From positions 825,341 to 889,340 of the forward strand of contig NW_026251395.1 in assembly GCF_025118155.1 (NCBI RefSeq): a DNA stretch of 64,000 nt, written 5' to 3'. The notes beneath the pieces are model-generated. The model ran no database searches, was not told the origin of the DNA, and saw only the letters and a program-made list of their open reading frames with translations. This document shows, in pieces, positions 27,392 through 40,230 of this stretch. The DNA is from Cokeromyces recurvatus (lineage: Eukaryota > Mucoromycota > Mucoromycetes > Mucorales > Mucoraceae). Position numbers and translations under genes: made by a program. Position 1 is the first letter of the stretch. Each line of letters starts with the position of its first letter.

Positions 27392-29890
27392 CTTCTTTTT
27401 ATGTCTGTTTAAAATGCTTTGTTAGTTTTTTTAAAAAAAAAGAAAGAAAAAGAAATGTAAAACTCTTTGTTGCTTTTTTTGTTTTGTTTCTGTACTTTAA
27501 AAAAAATAAGTACAAAAAAGTAAGTAAAATAATTAAAATAGAAACTGTGAAGGGTAAATTTCAAATTACAAAATATTATTCGACGTTATGAACGTATACT
27601 TGAATTGCTGTGCTTCCACTCTCAATTCACCGGATGTTTGAAAACCCCGCCCAGTTTTTTTAAAAATTTTGGGCATTTGGGTGAGGTTAAATTGCCCATT
27701 TTTTTTAGAAATAATTAGACCATTTTTCCTATTTTACACTTATAGCCTTATGGGTTATTTTATGCCTTAGGCTATGCCTCAGTTTATGGGTTAGTTTATA
27801 CGTAGTTTTATGCCTTACACTATGGCGGATAAATTGTTGGGTGCAAATAAGTTTGTTTACAAAACTAACAACTAAAGTTGAAATTGTTAATAAATTTGTT
27901 TGAAAATCAAAGAACTATTATTTATTTATTTTTTTAGTATGTCCGAACAACTTCGATAATTTATTGAACAAGTTCGTTTATTTTATTTTTTTGGTATTCT
28001 ATTACTAATTGCTTTTTTTTTTTTAATAGAATTATAACTATTCTATTAGGTTTCTTCGATGAGAAAAAAAAAAGAGAATACATGCACACTTCATAGATAA
28101 ATGCTATATATTAGGCCGAAATTGTACAAACATATTAACATTTCGCTTGAGTTTCATAAATATATTTACTATTAATGAAGAAAAAAAAGTTTATGTCTAT
28201 GCTTAAATGTATGAACTAAACTGCTTCCATTGAACCCAAATGCTAAGATTGTGTTTGAGAGGGCATGCCTATATTTGATAAGCTTAATAACTCTCTAAAA
28301 AAACGCTTACGATTTATCAGAATAAGCTGCTTTAATGTCTTCAATCAAGAAAAAAAAAACGCTCTCAAAAGTTTGACTTGAAAAAATACATGTTGGAAAA
28401 AAAAGATCCTAGTTGTTCTCATTTTTAAAATACGTACAATGAAGAAAAAAAAAATCTCTTTCTTCAATTTCCCCAAATAACTTTACAACTTCATTTTTGG
28501 TGAACGCCGTCGCGTTACAAACAAGTTACATTATAGCAACTATACATCACGATTTATTTTCTACATGTATTTTGCCTGTATCACTCGTTTCATTCTTCAC
28601 ATTTCATCTTACCAAACCATGATGCTATAGCATGAATCACAAATATCACTTTACTCTATCCTAACACATATTTATTCACAAATATAATTCCAAATTTCAA
28701 CATGAAGTACATTGCTCATTTCAACATGAGTTATAATGACCCTTCAAAAAAGCATAGTTCCAATCTGTAAAGGGGCAATGTCATGAGCTGACTTATAATG
28801 TCATGTTTCATGATTAAACTTGTGGATCAAGGAATTCTATCTATATTCTCCCGAATCTCTCTTGATCCGCTCCATCTAATAATATTAAAATCACTAACAT
28901 TTCATTATCAACAACATACCTTATTCGGTCGTAACTAACACTTTTCTGATTTACATCTTATCCTCAGGCCTCTTTAACAATTCTTATAAATACCCAACAA
29001 TTTAAATTCATAAATAAAATAATTAACTTTAGAACTATTGTTCGGTCTCGTTGACTCTTTTTATCTTTATTTTATAATACTTTTTATTTGATATTTTATA
29101 AGGAATATTACAGTCCTGCCTAACCTGTCTTTAAACTCTCCCCCCCCCTCCTTTTCTTCTCTGGCTTAGCCAGCATTCATAGACACCCCTCCTTTCCTCT
29201 TTTTCTATCCTTTTTCCTTCAGCCCATGAAGGTTTTTTCTTTTCTCTAAATACAGATTTGAACTGGTCCGGGCAACTTTAGTATATAAAATACTTGTGCT
29301 CATTTGGATTTTTATTTAATAAAACACAACATAAAAAAAAATAAAAACAATTTGCGCAGGACTCGACTGAATTATCGTCAAGTGGATGCATCGTGTTATT
29401 TAGTGTGATAAAAACAAAACGATTATATATTGCGTTGCTGGATAAGGACAGATTTTTTTGAATTATGAGCCCAGACAGTAGCTAACAATTTGGTGTTAAA
29501 GTGACAGGACATTCAAACTTTCTTCAATGCTGTAAGACACTGCCAATCGTTATAATAATAAACATAGCCACTAAGAAAGAAAAAAAGGGAGGGACACGAT
29601 TTACTACCGCCTCATCCATTGCAGCAACTCTTTACTTCTGAGAAAGATGATTGATAAAGTGTTTTTTTTCATGAATATGTGAACTTGTATGAATATCTGC
29701 TAGAAATAGATAAATTATGGTATAATTACTTAAGTTTACGTTGTTGTTGAATTCGACCATAAGATCACATTCTATTTTTTCACAAACTAAGCGAGGATGA
29801 TTTGTAATGATCCCTTTAAAATTATCAAAAAGATCCTATAGCTTTTTTTTTTCTGTTACTCGTTTGTCAATACTAAAGGCTTCTTATTGG
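27392..29890. other. Repeat-like AT-rich DNA with LTR-like stretch
   Basis: No gene was recognised. Around 27630-27830 there are degenerate repeats of a TTATGCCTTA-type phrase. At 28779-29117 a stretch starting TGTCATGAGC, with a TATA-like CTTATAAATACCC near 28985 and ending in ATTACA, resembles a solo LTR, but I found no matching target duplication. A short palindrome (TGATGCTATAGCATGA) lies near 28620. The remainder is AT-rich filler. Confidence 0.4.
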
Positions 29891-29919
29891 TTTTTTGCTT
29901 TTCTACCAAAGGCAGAGAG

Positions 29920-30305
29920 CAACACGATATGGTTAGTGATATGCTTGCTGTCTCTACCAAGCCATCAGATATGATTATCAGTCTCACTGATGCTTTTCCA
30001 AGTACCGCCGCGTTCACGGAAAGAGTATTTACAACAGCATTCAAAAATGCAAACAGGAAATAATAGCTGGTAAGACTGCTGCTCAGCATATTATTGGAAT
30101 TATATCAGGAGACGTTCTCTGGCCACCAATTTATGGGAGATAGTATACAACTACGCTCCAGCCTTGGCTAGTTTCAAAGAACACTGGAAGTACTGTGGAA
30201 ACTTCCCTGATCCAGGAGTTGTTAATAAGAAAGACTCAGTTAGCACAGCCACATTTAGAAAATCTTTAGATAAAGAAGAGGGGTACGATACTACGAGTCG
30301 TCCTT
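29920..30305 (+). pseudogene. Decayed protein-coding remnant, family unknown
   Basis: Protein-like segments in changing plus-strand frames: MVSDMLAVSTKPSDMIISLT and AFPSTAAFTERVFTTAF, then stops, then KTAAQHIIGIISGDVLWPP, then EIVYNYAPALASFKEHWKY and DPGVVNKKDSVSTATFRKS. The order and composition argue for one former gene with at least two frame changes and stops. I do not recognise it. Confidence 0.5.
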
Positions 30306-30499
30306 TTAATTTTTTTTTCTTTTTATCCAATGACTTTTTTATTGTTATTATTAAACACGTATCATTACTCATTGAAAATACATTTATCTTTTTGGCATAT
30401 TAAGCTTAGAGAATATTGGTTTAGCTTTTTGTTTTCGGGACAAATAGTAAAAAGCAGGGAACAAATTACAGTTTTTTAATGAAAATAGGGTATAAAGAA

Positions 30500-31835
30500 C
30501 TAATATTTTAGAAAATCATTAGTGAAACAGATCATTTCTTCATCAGCAACCTCAGTCAATCCCAACTGTTCTGCTTCCAACTTCTCGAATATTCTAAGTT
30601 GATTGCTAAGATCGTTCTAAAATTAGGAATATTGAACATTATTAACGTTAAAATTTTAATCAAAAAATGCAAAACTTACATATAAATACGCGAATATGTC
30701 AAATACTGACATCAGGTGAATTCTTTCTTCAAACGAGCATGGTATTAAAGCGGAACTACACTCTATTGCTTTAAATGTGTCCTTATCTTTTAGCGAGTAT
30801 TTGATAAGTGTCATCTTTGTTTGGATTATTTGAATAGAATACACATTGGCTACTTTGACTGTGTTCATACTTGCATTAGGAAATCTGCATATAATATTCT
30901 TCAAAGCATCTGTAGCAGTTTTAATATTCTTAACGGAATCTTTAAGTAAATGATTTATATCAGTGGTTACTTTTAATCTGTGTAAAGAGAATTAAGTATT
31001 TTCTCTACTAATACCATAGAATCATTTAATTCTTACCCTGAAGACTCAAGGACCATACAAGGAAATTTTTTGTTATTGATACCAATCCCATCTAAGAGAG
31101 TTGTCGAGCTTTTTTCTTGAGTAACGAAAAAAATACTTGTAGCTGACTCTTTGTCCTTTTTTTCACACCTGTACTCGATCATTGAAGTTAACTTCAGTAT
31201 CAGCTTACATATAACACGTACTTACCAAGTGAAAGACATTAGAGCCGTAATATTACTAAAATATTTTGGTATTCGTTTTTCGTTATCATCTAAACCTTTA
31301 TACTTAAAGAAAATAAGTAAATAAAAAAAGTGTACCTATTAACAATTACCTCGGTTACATCATACCTTTCGCTTTTGACCTTTGGATCGTAAATCTTCAC
31401 TTACAAGCTCATTACTTGTAATTTCAATTTCTTCATTAATTTCAATTACAGATTCCTTAAGCCTATTAACTCTTTCACGCTTCTGATACAATTGCAAAAA
31501 CGATTTCTTGCTATGCGGCATATTTAAATAAGTAAGGAATTTTTTGGTAAATGTCTTCTCTAATTTGGTGCCATGATCCCTTGATTCACTATAAAGTTTT
31601 AGACTTTGAATGGCTTCGTCATAAAGAGAATGTCCAGTTGCGAATGGAACATCCACAAATAGGAAATAGTCATCCAAAATGTTTTCAATTTTCCAATCCC
31701 CATAGTCCGCGAGAAATAGATATTCAGGTATACTCAAGGCATTACTTGTTTGGTTATTTAACTTTTTTGCTATTAATGTTTTATAACATTTTGGCTTGCG
31801 TATTTCTGACTTTTTTTTTTTTTTTTTGATAAGCT
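30500..31835 (-). CDS. Lineage-specific family protein of unknown function (5' end unclear)
   Basis: Five exons can be read: 31835-31366 (5' boundary uncertain), 31302-31226, 31168-31037, 30977-30680 and 30616-30500, with clean GT-AG introns of 57-63 nt. The first exon has NILDDYFLFVDVPFATGHSL and a charged KRERVNRLKESVIEINEEIE segment; later exons contain DDNEKRIPKYFSNITALMSF, TSIFFVTQEKSSTTLLDGIG and FEERIHLMSVFDIFAYLY. No ATG is visible at the expected start, so the gene may be 5'-truncated. From memory, similar uncharacterised proteins are numerous in Mucoromycota; that is not verified here. No domain or function can be assigned. A broken copy of its first exon lies at 53258-53886. Confidence 0.6.
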
Positions 31836-32006
31836 CTGAGAAGAAAAAGCAATAGATTATTATAAAGCGCAATCCTGATATACAATCTAGAATCAGTTGG
31901 GTGACGTTAATAAATTTTGATACAGTCCAACGTTTTTGGTGTACTTTTCTCTTGCAACAAATAACTGTTTCTTCCTGTTTTAATTTTGAAATCACTTTTC
32001 ACCCAC

Positions 32007-32930
32007 ATGAGGAAAACAAACACCCCCAGGGCGGGGTTTCTAAATGGAAAATCCTATTCTGATATCGTTAAACGACTACCGACTAAACAACATTCAATCA
32101 TGGATCAAGTTGATAGGCTCCTGGTGTCGAGCATTGGCATGTCGCTTGGTTCATATATTAGAGACCTTGCGCGCAAAACTATAGTTCATGATAGTCAATC
32201 ACATTATTTTATGACCTGTGGTATGAACGGCATAGTCGATATATCGGATAAATCAGAAGACTCGCAACTTTCTACTATCAAAGACAGTACTGACGAGATA
32301 AACAAACTTTTGCCAAAGTATCATATGCCAATCAGTACCCCATCCGAACATGATGTCTTTGAAACGATAATAAGAGGCCAAGTAATCCGTCAAAACGATA
32401 GCTCTAAATATTTCAAAAAATGCTTGGATAAAATGAAGATCGTCAAGACCAAGGATAAACTGGAAATAATCAAAGACTTATACCAATTTGTTTTCAAATT
32501 ACACAGATTTCATAAGTATTTTTTCAACCCAAATTACAAACAGTTATCAGAGGAAGACTACATGATTAAAATTTGGTCCCCTTTGATCGAAACTGTGTTT
32601 AGATCCCTTGATGATAATCCACCTATCATTCCTCATTGGGGAGATACCACTTCTGAACAGGTTAAAGAAAGATGAAGGGAAGATCATTAGAATGGATTTG
32701 AGATTGATAGCTTGTGAAACGCCTATCGAACAAAACAAGATAATTGATACTGCTGTTGCCGAATTTGCCCCAACAGTATTCAAGTCAAAATATTATAAAG
32801 ACAAATTGAAGACAGTATTAGCGAGCAAAGCACAATTAAATGGCCTGCTGAGGAATAATGGGGATTTGGACGAGCAAACAGTGAAAGACATTTCAATTCC
32901 CTTCATGACTGTAATGGGATTAGAATGCGA
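32007..32930 (+). pseudogene. Second lineage-specific family gene, frameshifted and 3'-interrupted
   Basis: From an ATG at 32007 the frame stays open for 228 codons (MRKTNTPRAGFLNGKSY through KYFKKCLDKMKI, LHRFHKYFFNPNYKQLSEED, IIPHWGDTTSEQ) and stops at 32689-32691. The sense continues one frame over from about 32665 (LKKDEGKIIRMDLRLIA, FKSKYYKDKLKTVLASK, ISIPFMTVMGLECE), so a one-base shift has occurred. The second frame then runs without a stop into a transposase. The protein resembles an expanded Mucoromycota family of unknown function (from memory). It starts divergently from the gene ending at 30500. Confidence 0.6.
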
Positions 32931-33990
32931 AAGCGCCAAAAATATTCCCAAGGAAAGCAAATTAAAACCTTGTAGCCGTGACGAACTGAAAGCTCATGCA
33001 GTTCATCTCGTCGACATTTATCCAAGAAATAGAGCGAGGGCTGTCGCTTTGGAACTTAATCTACAGCCAAGAAATGTTCAAAGATGGTACAAAGCTTGGA
33101 AACAAAATCCAGCTTCTTTATTTAAGAAGGTTGGGAGACCACGTATTATAGAACCAGAGGGTGAACTTGCTGTGGCCACCAAGCAGATAGTCTCTGATTT
33201 TTACTTCAAGTAACCTACTGCTACTGTAGACCAACTTATCAACAAGCTGACTGACGACTTTGAAGATTTTTCTATTTCAAAAGCAACAGTTTATCGTTAT
33301 TTGGGTGATCTATGGTTTTTCACATCGAAAAAAGTCATGTTAGAACCTGTTGAAAGTTTATTAGAAAACGGTGTAGATTATATGAAAAACTGTATCTTTA
33401 TTGATGAAGCAGGTTTTCATACCAACTCAAGATGAACTCAAGGTTGGGCATCGAAAGGTGAAAAGGCAAAGGCTAAGGTTTTAACAGCAAGAGCGAACAC
33501 CATATCAATCTGAGATGCCGTTTCAGCATTTGGCTTAATTAAAGTTTGTCTCAGAAAGCCTATCCCGCCTTCTAAAAAAAAGAAAACTTAACAATGGAGT
33601 AAAGTACAGCAAAGGCACTGTTACAAACCATTATGTTAATTTTATAAATGACATTTTGGATGAGATGGATAAATATCCAGAGATGAAAAAGTATCTGGCC
33701 TATTATGGACAATGCTCCCATACATATGTCTAAAACAATTGGTGAAGTTATCAAACAACGTGGATACAACTATTTGTACTTACCTGCTTATTCTCTCAAG
33801 TTAAATCCTATTGAACAGTTCTGGTCTGCTTTGAAGAGTTCTGTTAAAGAGAATTTGTCCTCAACAAAGACTCTTTTCCTAAACATATCAAGAAGGGTGC
33901 GGAAAATATTCCCGTTTCATCATTTGAAGGTTTTTCTCGTTATTCTGTGAGACGGTTTGAGGATTGTTTACAACTCCAATCTATTTAATA
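32931..33990 (+). pseudogene. IS630-type DDE transposase, broken
   Basis: An HTH region (SRDELKAHAVHLVDIYPRNR, LQPRNVQRWYKAWKQNP, GRPR linker) is followed by KNCIFIDEAGFHTN, MDNAPIHMSKTIG and SLKLNPIEQFWSALK. That is the full DDE set, with 34 residues between the second Asp and the Glu. Stops at 33211-33213 and near 33433, plus later frame changes, inactivate it. No terminal inverted repeats could be found by eye. Its reading frame begins inside the preceding family gene. Confidence 0.8.
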
Positions 33991-34054
33991 ATAAGAAACT
34001 TTACGCGACATAATTTTTTCTGATAAGATTTTCTTAAAACATGCTGTTGTGAAA

Positions 34055-34187
34055 ATAAAAATAAAAAAAAATAAAATAAAATAAAATAAAATAAAATAAA
34101 ATAAAATAAAATAAAATAAAATAAAATAAAATAAAATAAAATAAAATAAAATAAAATAAAATAAAATAAAATAAAATAAAATAAAAA
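34055..34187. repeat. (AAAAT)n microsatellite
   Basis: More than 20 tandem pentamers of AAAAT with near-perfect phase, immediately downstream of the dead transposase. Confidence 0.95.
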
Positions 34188-34395
34188 TAAAAAAAAGAGT
34201 TACCAGCCCCCTTACCCCTAATTTAATTATTATAAATATTTGCCAAACTGAATGACCTTTTTCTTAGTCTTTAGACTAAAACATATCTTCTTTTTTGTGT
34301 CGTTTAGGTAAAATAATACTATCCTTTCAATAAATTCAGACTAAAACATGTCTTCTTTTTAAGATCCGTAACAATTAGTCTCTTATATTCATTTT

Positions 34396-34462
<67 letters not shown>

Positions 34463-36022
34463 TATAATATATAAGCAAGAAAATAATTGAAATGTATTTT
34501 GCTTTGATTGCTTATATACCATAGCTTCATAATGAGGTAGTTATTATCTTCAAAAGTTAACTACAATTTTTTACAACACGTATATTATCAAATAAATATA
34601 TCTCTTCTATAATTAAGCAGGAAAAAAAAATATCTTATAATTTTAAACAATGAATTGTCTTTTTTAATACAAATTTACTTAATTTGATATATTTAAGATT
34701 ATGTAATACAACTTCTTATTATATTAAATGAATTTTGATTTTTTTCCGTCAAGTATTAAACAATTTATTTACAATTTATTAGCGTACTAATAAAAATAAA
34801 AAATCACGAGCAAGTAAAATAAAAGATAACATATGTATTAAGAAGTTGGAATTAAGGAGAAAATGGTTAGAATATGATAAACGAAAATTTTATAATGTTA
34901 AATTAATCAAGTAAATGAGAAGCGTTTATGAATATATATATATATATGTATAAAAAGTAATTAAACTTACCAAGATATCTTGATGGACAGATTAAGGATA
35001 ATTAGTTAAGTATGTTTACTGATTTCTGGAAGGTACCTATCCTTGCTTTTCCTTCTAGTGTCGCATTTGTCTTTTTGTAAGAAGAGAAATTATAATATTA
35101 GTATGATAAAGGAATTAAGCATACTCACAAAGATCACAAACCATACAGATTCAACATAGACAAGTGGCTTTAAATCCCAATTTCATAAACAATATATTAA
35201 CTTTAAACTTTAAAAAAAGTCCTTGAAAAGCATCAATAAGCAACACAAGGAACTTGTTATTGCTTATAAGGTCATAGGTTGAAGGGTTTTGTTGAATATT
35301 TGAAGTATAGTTGCTTATCTTACATTTATTCTACATGTTGCTCAATATGGTCTTTCCAGGCCATCACTAAATGATATGCCATTTAATGCCTACAAGTATT
35401 GGAAATACTTGTCAATGGCTTGCCTTTTCCCTCCGTTCTGTTCAATCTATTATATATCAATAAATGCAACGGCATGATTATTATATTATATTCTCCACGA
35501 GTTTAATTATTTCTTCCAACAATAAAGTGGTACATCCAATGTGATTCAGCTTGGGATAGCGACAATATTTAATAGAATAACTTCTTCCTTTCTCTCAACA
35601 CACATGTGTATTTTTTTTTTTTTTTGAGAATAATTTTAAGAATATCATATCCGTGGTCATAAATTAATTATATTCATGAAAACGAAGGCTACAAAATATC
35701 GTATGTTTCAAATATTTGTAACCAATATATAATGATGCTATAGTATTTTTTCATTAGGTAATATTGCTTAAATAACAAAAACGATATAATCTCTTTATTT
35801 TTGATTATATATTATATACTGAGTTGAGTATGTGTAAAGAATAGAATAATAGAATCGAAGGTAAATAAGCAATATCAGTCTTTAGTATTAAAGTTTATAT
35901 GCTTAAAGAGTAATTTTCTAATATATAAGAATAGGATTGAAAGGTTGATTAGGAAACTATTCGAAAAATCTATAATAATTTGATAATTTATAATGAATGC
36001 TATTAAAATTGGATATTAGTAT

Positions 36023-36054
<32 letters not shown>

Positions 36055-36132
36055 GATATTCATCTTTACCAAATTTACAAATATAGTATGAGGAGTACAA
36101 TCACCTATCATGTGCGCCTGTTGATTACATGT
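34188..36132. other. AT-rich intergenic DNA
   Basis: Contains a pure T run of 53 nt at 34399-34451, an AC/AT microsatellite near 36023-36055 and no frame that looks coding on either strand. The end adjoining 36133 should hold the 3' UTR of the bHLH gene. Confidence 0.55.
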
Positions 36133-37164
36133 TCAAAATTCTTCGCTAGAAAACATATATTTATTTTCACCTTTATGAGGAATTAATTCCATGTCTGGCA
36201 GTTGTAAGGATTTATTCAAGATTAGATTTTCCTCAACTGGAGCATATATAAAGCTATTAGATGAAGAAGTATTGTGCTGAAGATAATTCCAATTCTGTTT
36301 TGGGGAAGGTATAGGATACATTAGAGGAAGATTTATATTTTGTTGGTGGTTATGATAGCTAGAAGAGCTTACAGTATCATTTGCAGAAGTAATTGAGGTA
36401 TTATGATTATCATCTCTTTCAGTCTTAATAGAGTTTACTTGAATTTGCTGTTGAAAACTGGAAGAAAAGAGAGTATTTTTATAAGAATAAGTGGGCAATG
36501 ATGATGATAATGTGGGTGATTCTATGGTTTCCTTTAATGATTGCTCTTTAACCCTATTAATTTCTTTTAAAAGTTTTTTATTCTCATTTTGTAATTGCAT
36601 AATTTGATATTGATATCTGTTCTCTTTTGTTGTACTTTGTTTAACCCAGTCAAGAGCCTTTTCTACTATTTGACCTTTAGATGGACGGCGATGATGTTGG
36701 AGATTAGGAAGAATTCTAGCCAACTGTTGAAACTTGGTATTTAAACACTCTCTACGAGCGCGTTCAATAGCGTTATGCTCAGCCCTCTTTTCAGCTTTAT
36801 TTGTAGATGTTTGATAGCGACTAAAAAGAAAAAAAAAAGGGGGGGAAGAAGGGAGTGAGGCGAACATGAAGATAAATATATATTACAAAGTTACGAATAC
36901 TGCTTTAGCTAACCTATGCTTCTTTGAACCAAGGCTATTTTTGGATGCTGGTTCTTCTGTTGTAATCTTTTTTGTAGCTTCATTCTCTTTGTTTTCGACT
37001 ATGTAAGGTGCTGGTAGTGATCTTTTTAGTTCCTTGGCAGATTCTGTTTCATTCATACTTTGATCATTTGGAAATAGTTCCGTAAACAAAAATATATCTT
37101 CAATTTCGTTAGTAGTATCAGCTTTTTCATATTTATTATTGTAATGAGTACTACAATGATACAT
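36133..37164 (-). CDS. bHLH (leucine zipper-like) transcription factor
   Basis: Two exons (37164-36914 and 36820-36133, intron 93 nt with a GTTAGC donor) give 312 residues. The splice joins KKHS to RYQTSTNKAEKRAEHNAIER, which begins the basic region (Glu in EHNAIERARR, about residues 100-109), the expected E-box-contact positions. The helices follow: CLNTKFQQLARILPN, loop with HHRRPSK, then GQIVEKALDWVKQ. A coiled-coil extension (YQYQIMQLQNENKKLLKEI) suggests a bHLH-Zip arrangement. The tail is Ser/Asn-rich and may be an activation region. It would bind CANNTG sites as a dimer in the nucleus; targets are unknown. Confidence 0.9.
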
Positions 37165-37227
37165 CTTTTTTTCTTTATATATGACTCAATTAAAAAATCA
37201 GTTATATTGAAAACAACTAACAGATAG

Positions 37228-37263
<36 letters not shown>

Positions 37264-39548
37264 TAAAGTGTCAGAAAAAGTCTTCAGCTTTTATATTACA
37301 AAATAAAAAACAAGCGTATTGTAGATATTGAATGGTCAATGTATTATTCACAGATTATATGTTTGATCTCAAAATATTAAATTGGCGAAATTTCTGTGAG
37401 ACAATTTGTAACCGAGTTGCTACTGCTGCTTGATTTTTGTAATAATACTCCGAAGGGCCCCATGACTATTGTATCCTTGATTTATTATCACATAGTATTG
37501 TGCAATTTATATTATAAGGATAATCTCATTGCTCTTTACCTTTATATGAAGGAAGAAGGAAGGAAATCATTAATCTATCTAATAGATACAATAGTGATAA
37601 TTGATGAAGAATAGATCAACGTAATGAAAATACCTATTAACTATGTGATCTGGTTTAAAACTGTTATCTAAAACCTTAATGTTGATCTTATACTCTTCCT
37701 TTATTCATAGATTATATACATAAATAAATTAAGCTAAGATATATAAGGAATTATAAGTTATGCAATTAAATGCCCATACTCCTTCTAATTAAAGTGAATT
37801 GGAGCTTTTAATTTACTTTGATAATAAAAAGAAGTAATCCTTTTAAATAATAATAAATTTACAACTTAATAATATATATATAAAATAACGATTTAAACTC
37901 ATTATTTATAGTTTTTTTTAAGAGAAAAATAGCATATGTTATATATTTTATTTTTGTGCCTTTAGTAATAATAGTAGTTTAGCAACGGAAAAACAAAACA
38001 GATATAGTAAGAAAGTTATGTAAAATTTAGAATTTACAATAAGAAAGAGAAAGTAATTTATACGCTGCTGTATTTTATTATTATTATTATTATTATTATT
38101 GCTTATATTTTTATCTATTTTTTTTCTTTTTTTTTTTTTTGGAAACGACTAAAGATTATTATGACAATTTAAAAGGAACTATTAAAAGAATGTTTCAAAT
38201 ATATAAATAAGAAACTATGCCAAAAAGAAAAAATTGGAAAAGGTTTACATATTAAACCAGACCAGGAAAATAACAGACTATCTTATACAACAGAAAATTA
38301 ATAAATAGAATATTCTTGAGCCTAATCCGAATAGTATATTTTGTCATCACAACTATTATTATTCAAAAATAAGAATAATAAAAATCTTAAAGAAAAAAAA
38401 AATTTTTTTTACAAAATAGTCAATTTAACGTGAATCATAAAAAACACAGAGTTACATACACGTTGCTCTTCAGACTTTAATAATTCTTATTTGAAACTAC
38501 ATATTTATTAACTTATTTAGTTGTAACACTATTTATAATTTTGTTTTCCTACTTTAAGCATGAAGGCTTACTTTTTATGTTTATATAATAGATACAAGTA
38601 ATAAGTAAACTAATCTATAATATTACAGAAAATAAAGAAGAGAATGCGTATAAACTGAAAATTCAATTATGACTATTTATAAATTCAGTGTAAATCTTCT
38701 TCTACTTCTTTATCATAACAATGATTTAAGGGCAATGATTATCTCTCAATGAACAGATTTGTTTGGTTAAACACTGCCTAATCAAACAAATTTACGGATA
38801 TTATCCAGCTATGTTCTACAAGCGTGAAATAAACAATATTGATTATCAACAGCTGCTGGGAGGACATGCTGAACTGTAATTAGCTCTACTGAAGATATAT
38901 CAATAGTACATTTTATGGGGTTAACCAAACTTAAACTTTTCACAAATAGCAAAAATTGCTGAATAAGTGCAGATGTTTAACCCATTGGAAATAGATAAGC
39001 TAAAGAGCAACTCCCACCAGTGACTGAGTGTTAAACAGCAATTGTATACAATAATTCTTCACAGATATTGATCCTATTGCATGTAGTATCTAGACAAAAC
39101 TATTTTCAATTAATTAGATTTTTTTTTTGTAATGAAGCACATATTTCTCTTTCATTAAACCCTACCATAAAAAGCCTTAAACTCTTATTATTAATGTTGT
39201 TAGACAAGTATAGGCATTGCATACCTTCTAATGAACCGATTAGAACAAGTTCTGAATATGAGCATAAGTAATATTATTAAAAATGAATTACATAATATAG
39301 GATAAACTATATAGCTGTATATAAAGTAAACATATCACATCATACTGTATATAACATCTTGTAAATGATATAAAGCTTATGGACATACAATCATGTAGAT
39401 CTGTCAACTAAATAAGACATCGCGTCAATTCTAGATATTTATTTTTTATAACCTTGATAAAAGATATAAGTCATCTCTGATACAGTAAAATAAAAATGTA
39501 AAAGACACCAGGAAACTATACTCGGATCAAACACTCATTTTTTTTTTT
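37165..39548. other. AT-rich intergenic DNA
   Basis: Includes a 32-nt A run (37230-37261) just upstream of the bHLH start, a TAT/ATT triplet run near 38080-38100 and many short AT repeats. Open frames at 37396-37614 and 39068-39271 lack motifs or a plausible ATG context. Nothing else was recognised. Confidence 0.5.
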
Positions 39549-40230
39549 ATTTAAAGCCTCAGTCAGGTCATTATAACACCTAATAGATAATCCATATAGA
39601 TCAGTATCTTGAATCAACAAGACGTATATATTTGAACACCAACATTGTTTCATGTTTCACCTTCTTTCATAATTATTTTTAATTCTTTCTTTGATTCAGG
39701 GTTCATTAGTAGTTGTTTAGACACGAAATAATCTTTATCTTTAATTCTCCTTTTATTACCTTCTTTATATTGATCAAACAGTCTCAAATTATACTTATAT
39801 TTTGTCTTCTTTCTTTTTATTTTTCAAATATAATTTATATCATCACAGTGTAAACTAAAAAGCTTAGTATAAACATAAAGACCATCACCTTTCTGGCAAT
39901 ATGCTCTTAATTTAGCTTTGTAGTCGGTTCGTTTCGAAGATTTTTACATTAGTCTTTTCTTATCAAATAAACCATTTGTTGCTTTTTTATTGTTAATCTT
40001 CTTTGAAAAAAGCTTTATGGCAATTAAAGATCTTGATACATTTATAAAGCAAGTTTCTTCCTCTGTTGCTAGATTACCTTTTATTTGAAATATAAGATTT
40101 ACTGAAACCAGACATGCGAGTCTCTTTTAAAACAAATTCAACACCATCTTTTTCTAACATTTCTTCAATTATTTTTTTTTCAAGCTCATTAATGGGTAGG
40201 GTAGATTAATAGTGCTGTTAGGTGAATAGA
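39549..40230 (-). pseudogene. Decayed repeat-family coding remnant (copy 1)
   Basis: The minus strand reads SSKRTDYKAKLRAYCQKGDG, LYVYTKLFSLHCDDINYI, a stop, then KIKRKKTKYKYNLRLFDQYK and KDYFVSKQLLMNPESKKELK before stopping. Upstream in other frames is EEMLEKDGVEFVLKETRMSG. The 3' part recurs in the opposite orientation at 51048-51310, so this is a dispersed family. The protein family is unknown to me. Confidence 0.55.

Noticed and set aside
28779..29117. Possible solo LTR (TGTCATGAGC...ATTACA)
   Set aside because: No target duplication or second copy was found, so it is mentioned only as LTR-like.
34055..34187. Regular tandem array that could suggest a CRISPR
   Set aside because: It is a simple AAAAT microsatellite without spacers, in a eukaryotic genome.
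37396..37614. 72-codon plus-strand frame
   Set aside because: It begins at GTG, lacks an ATG and has no recognisable domain or splice partner.
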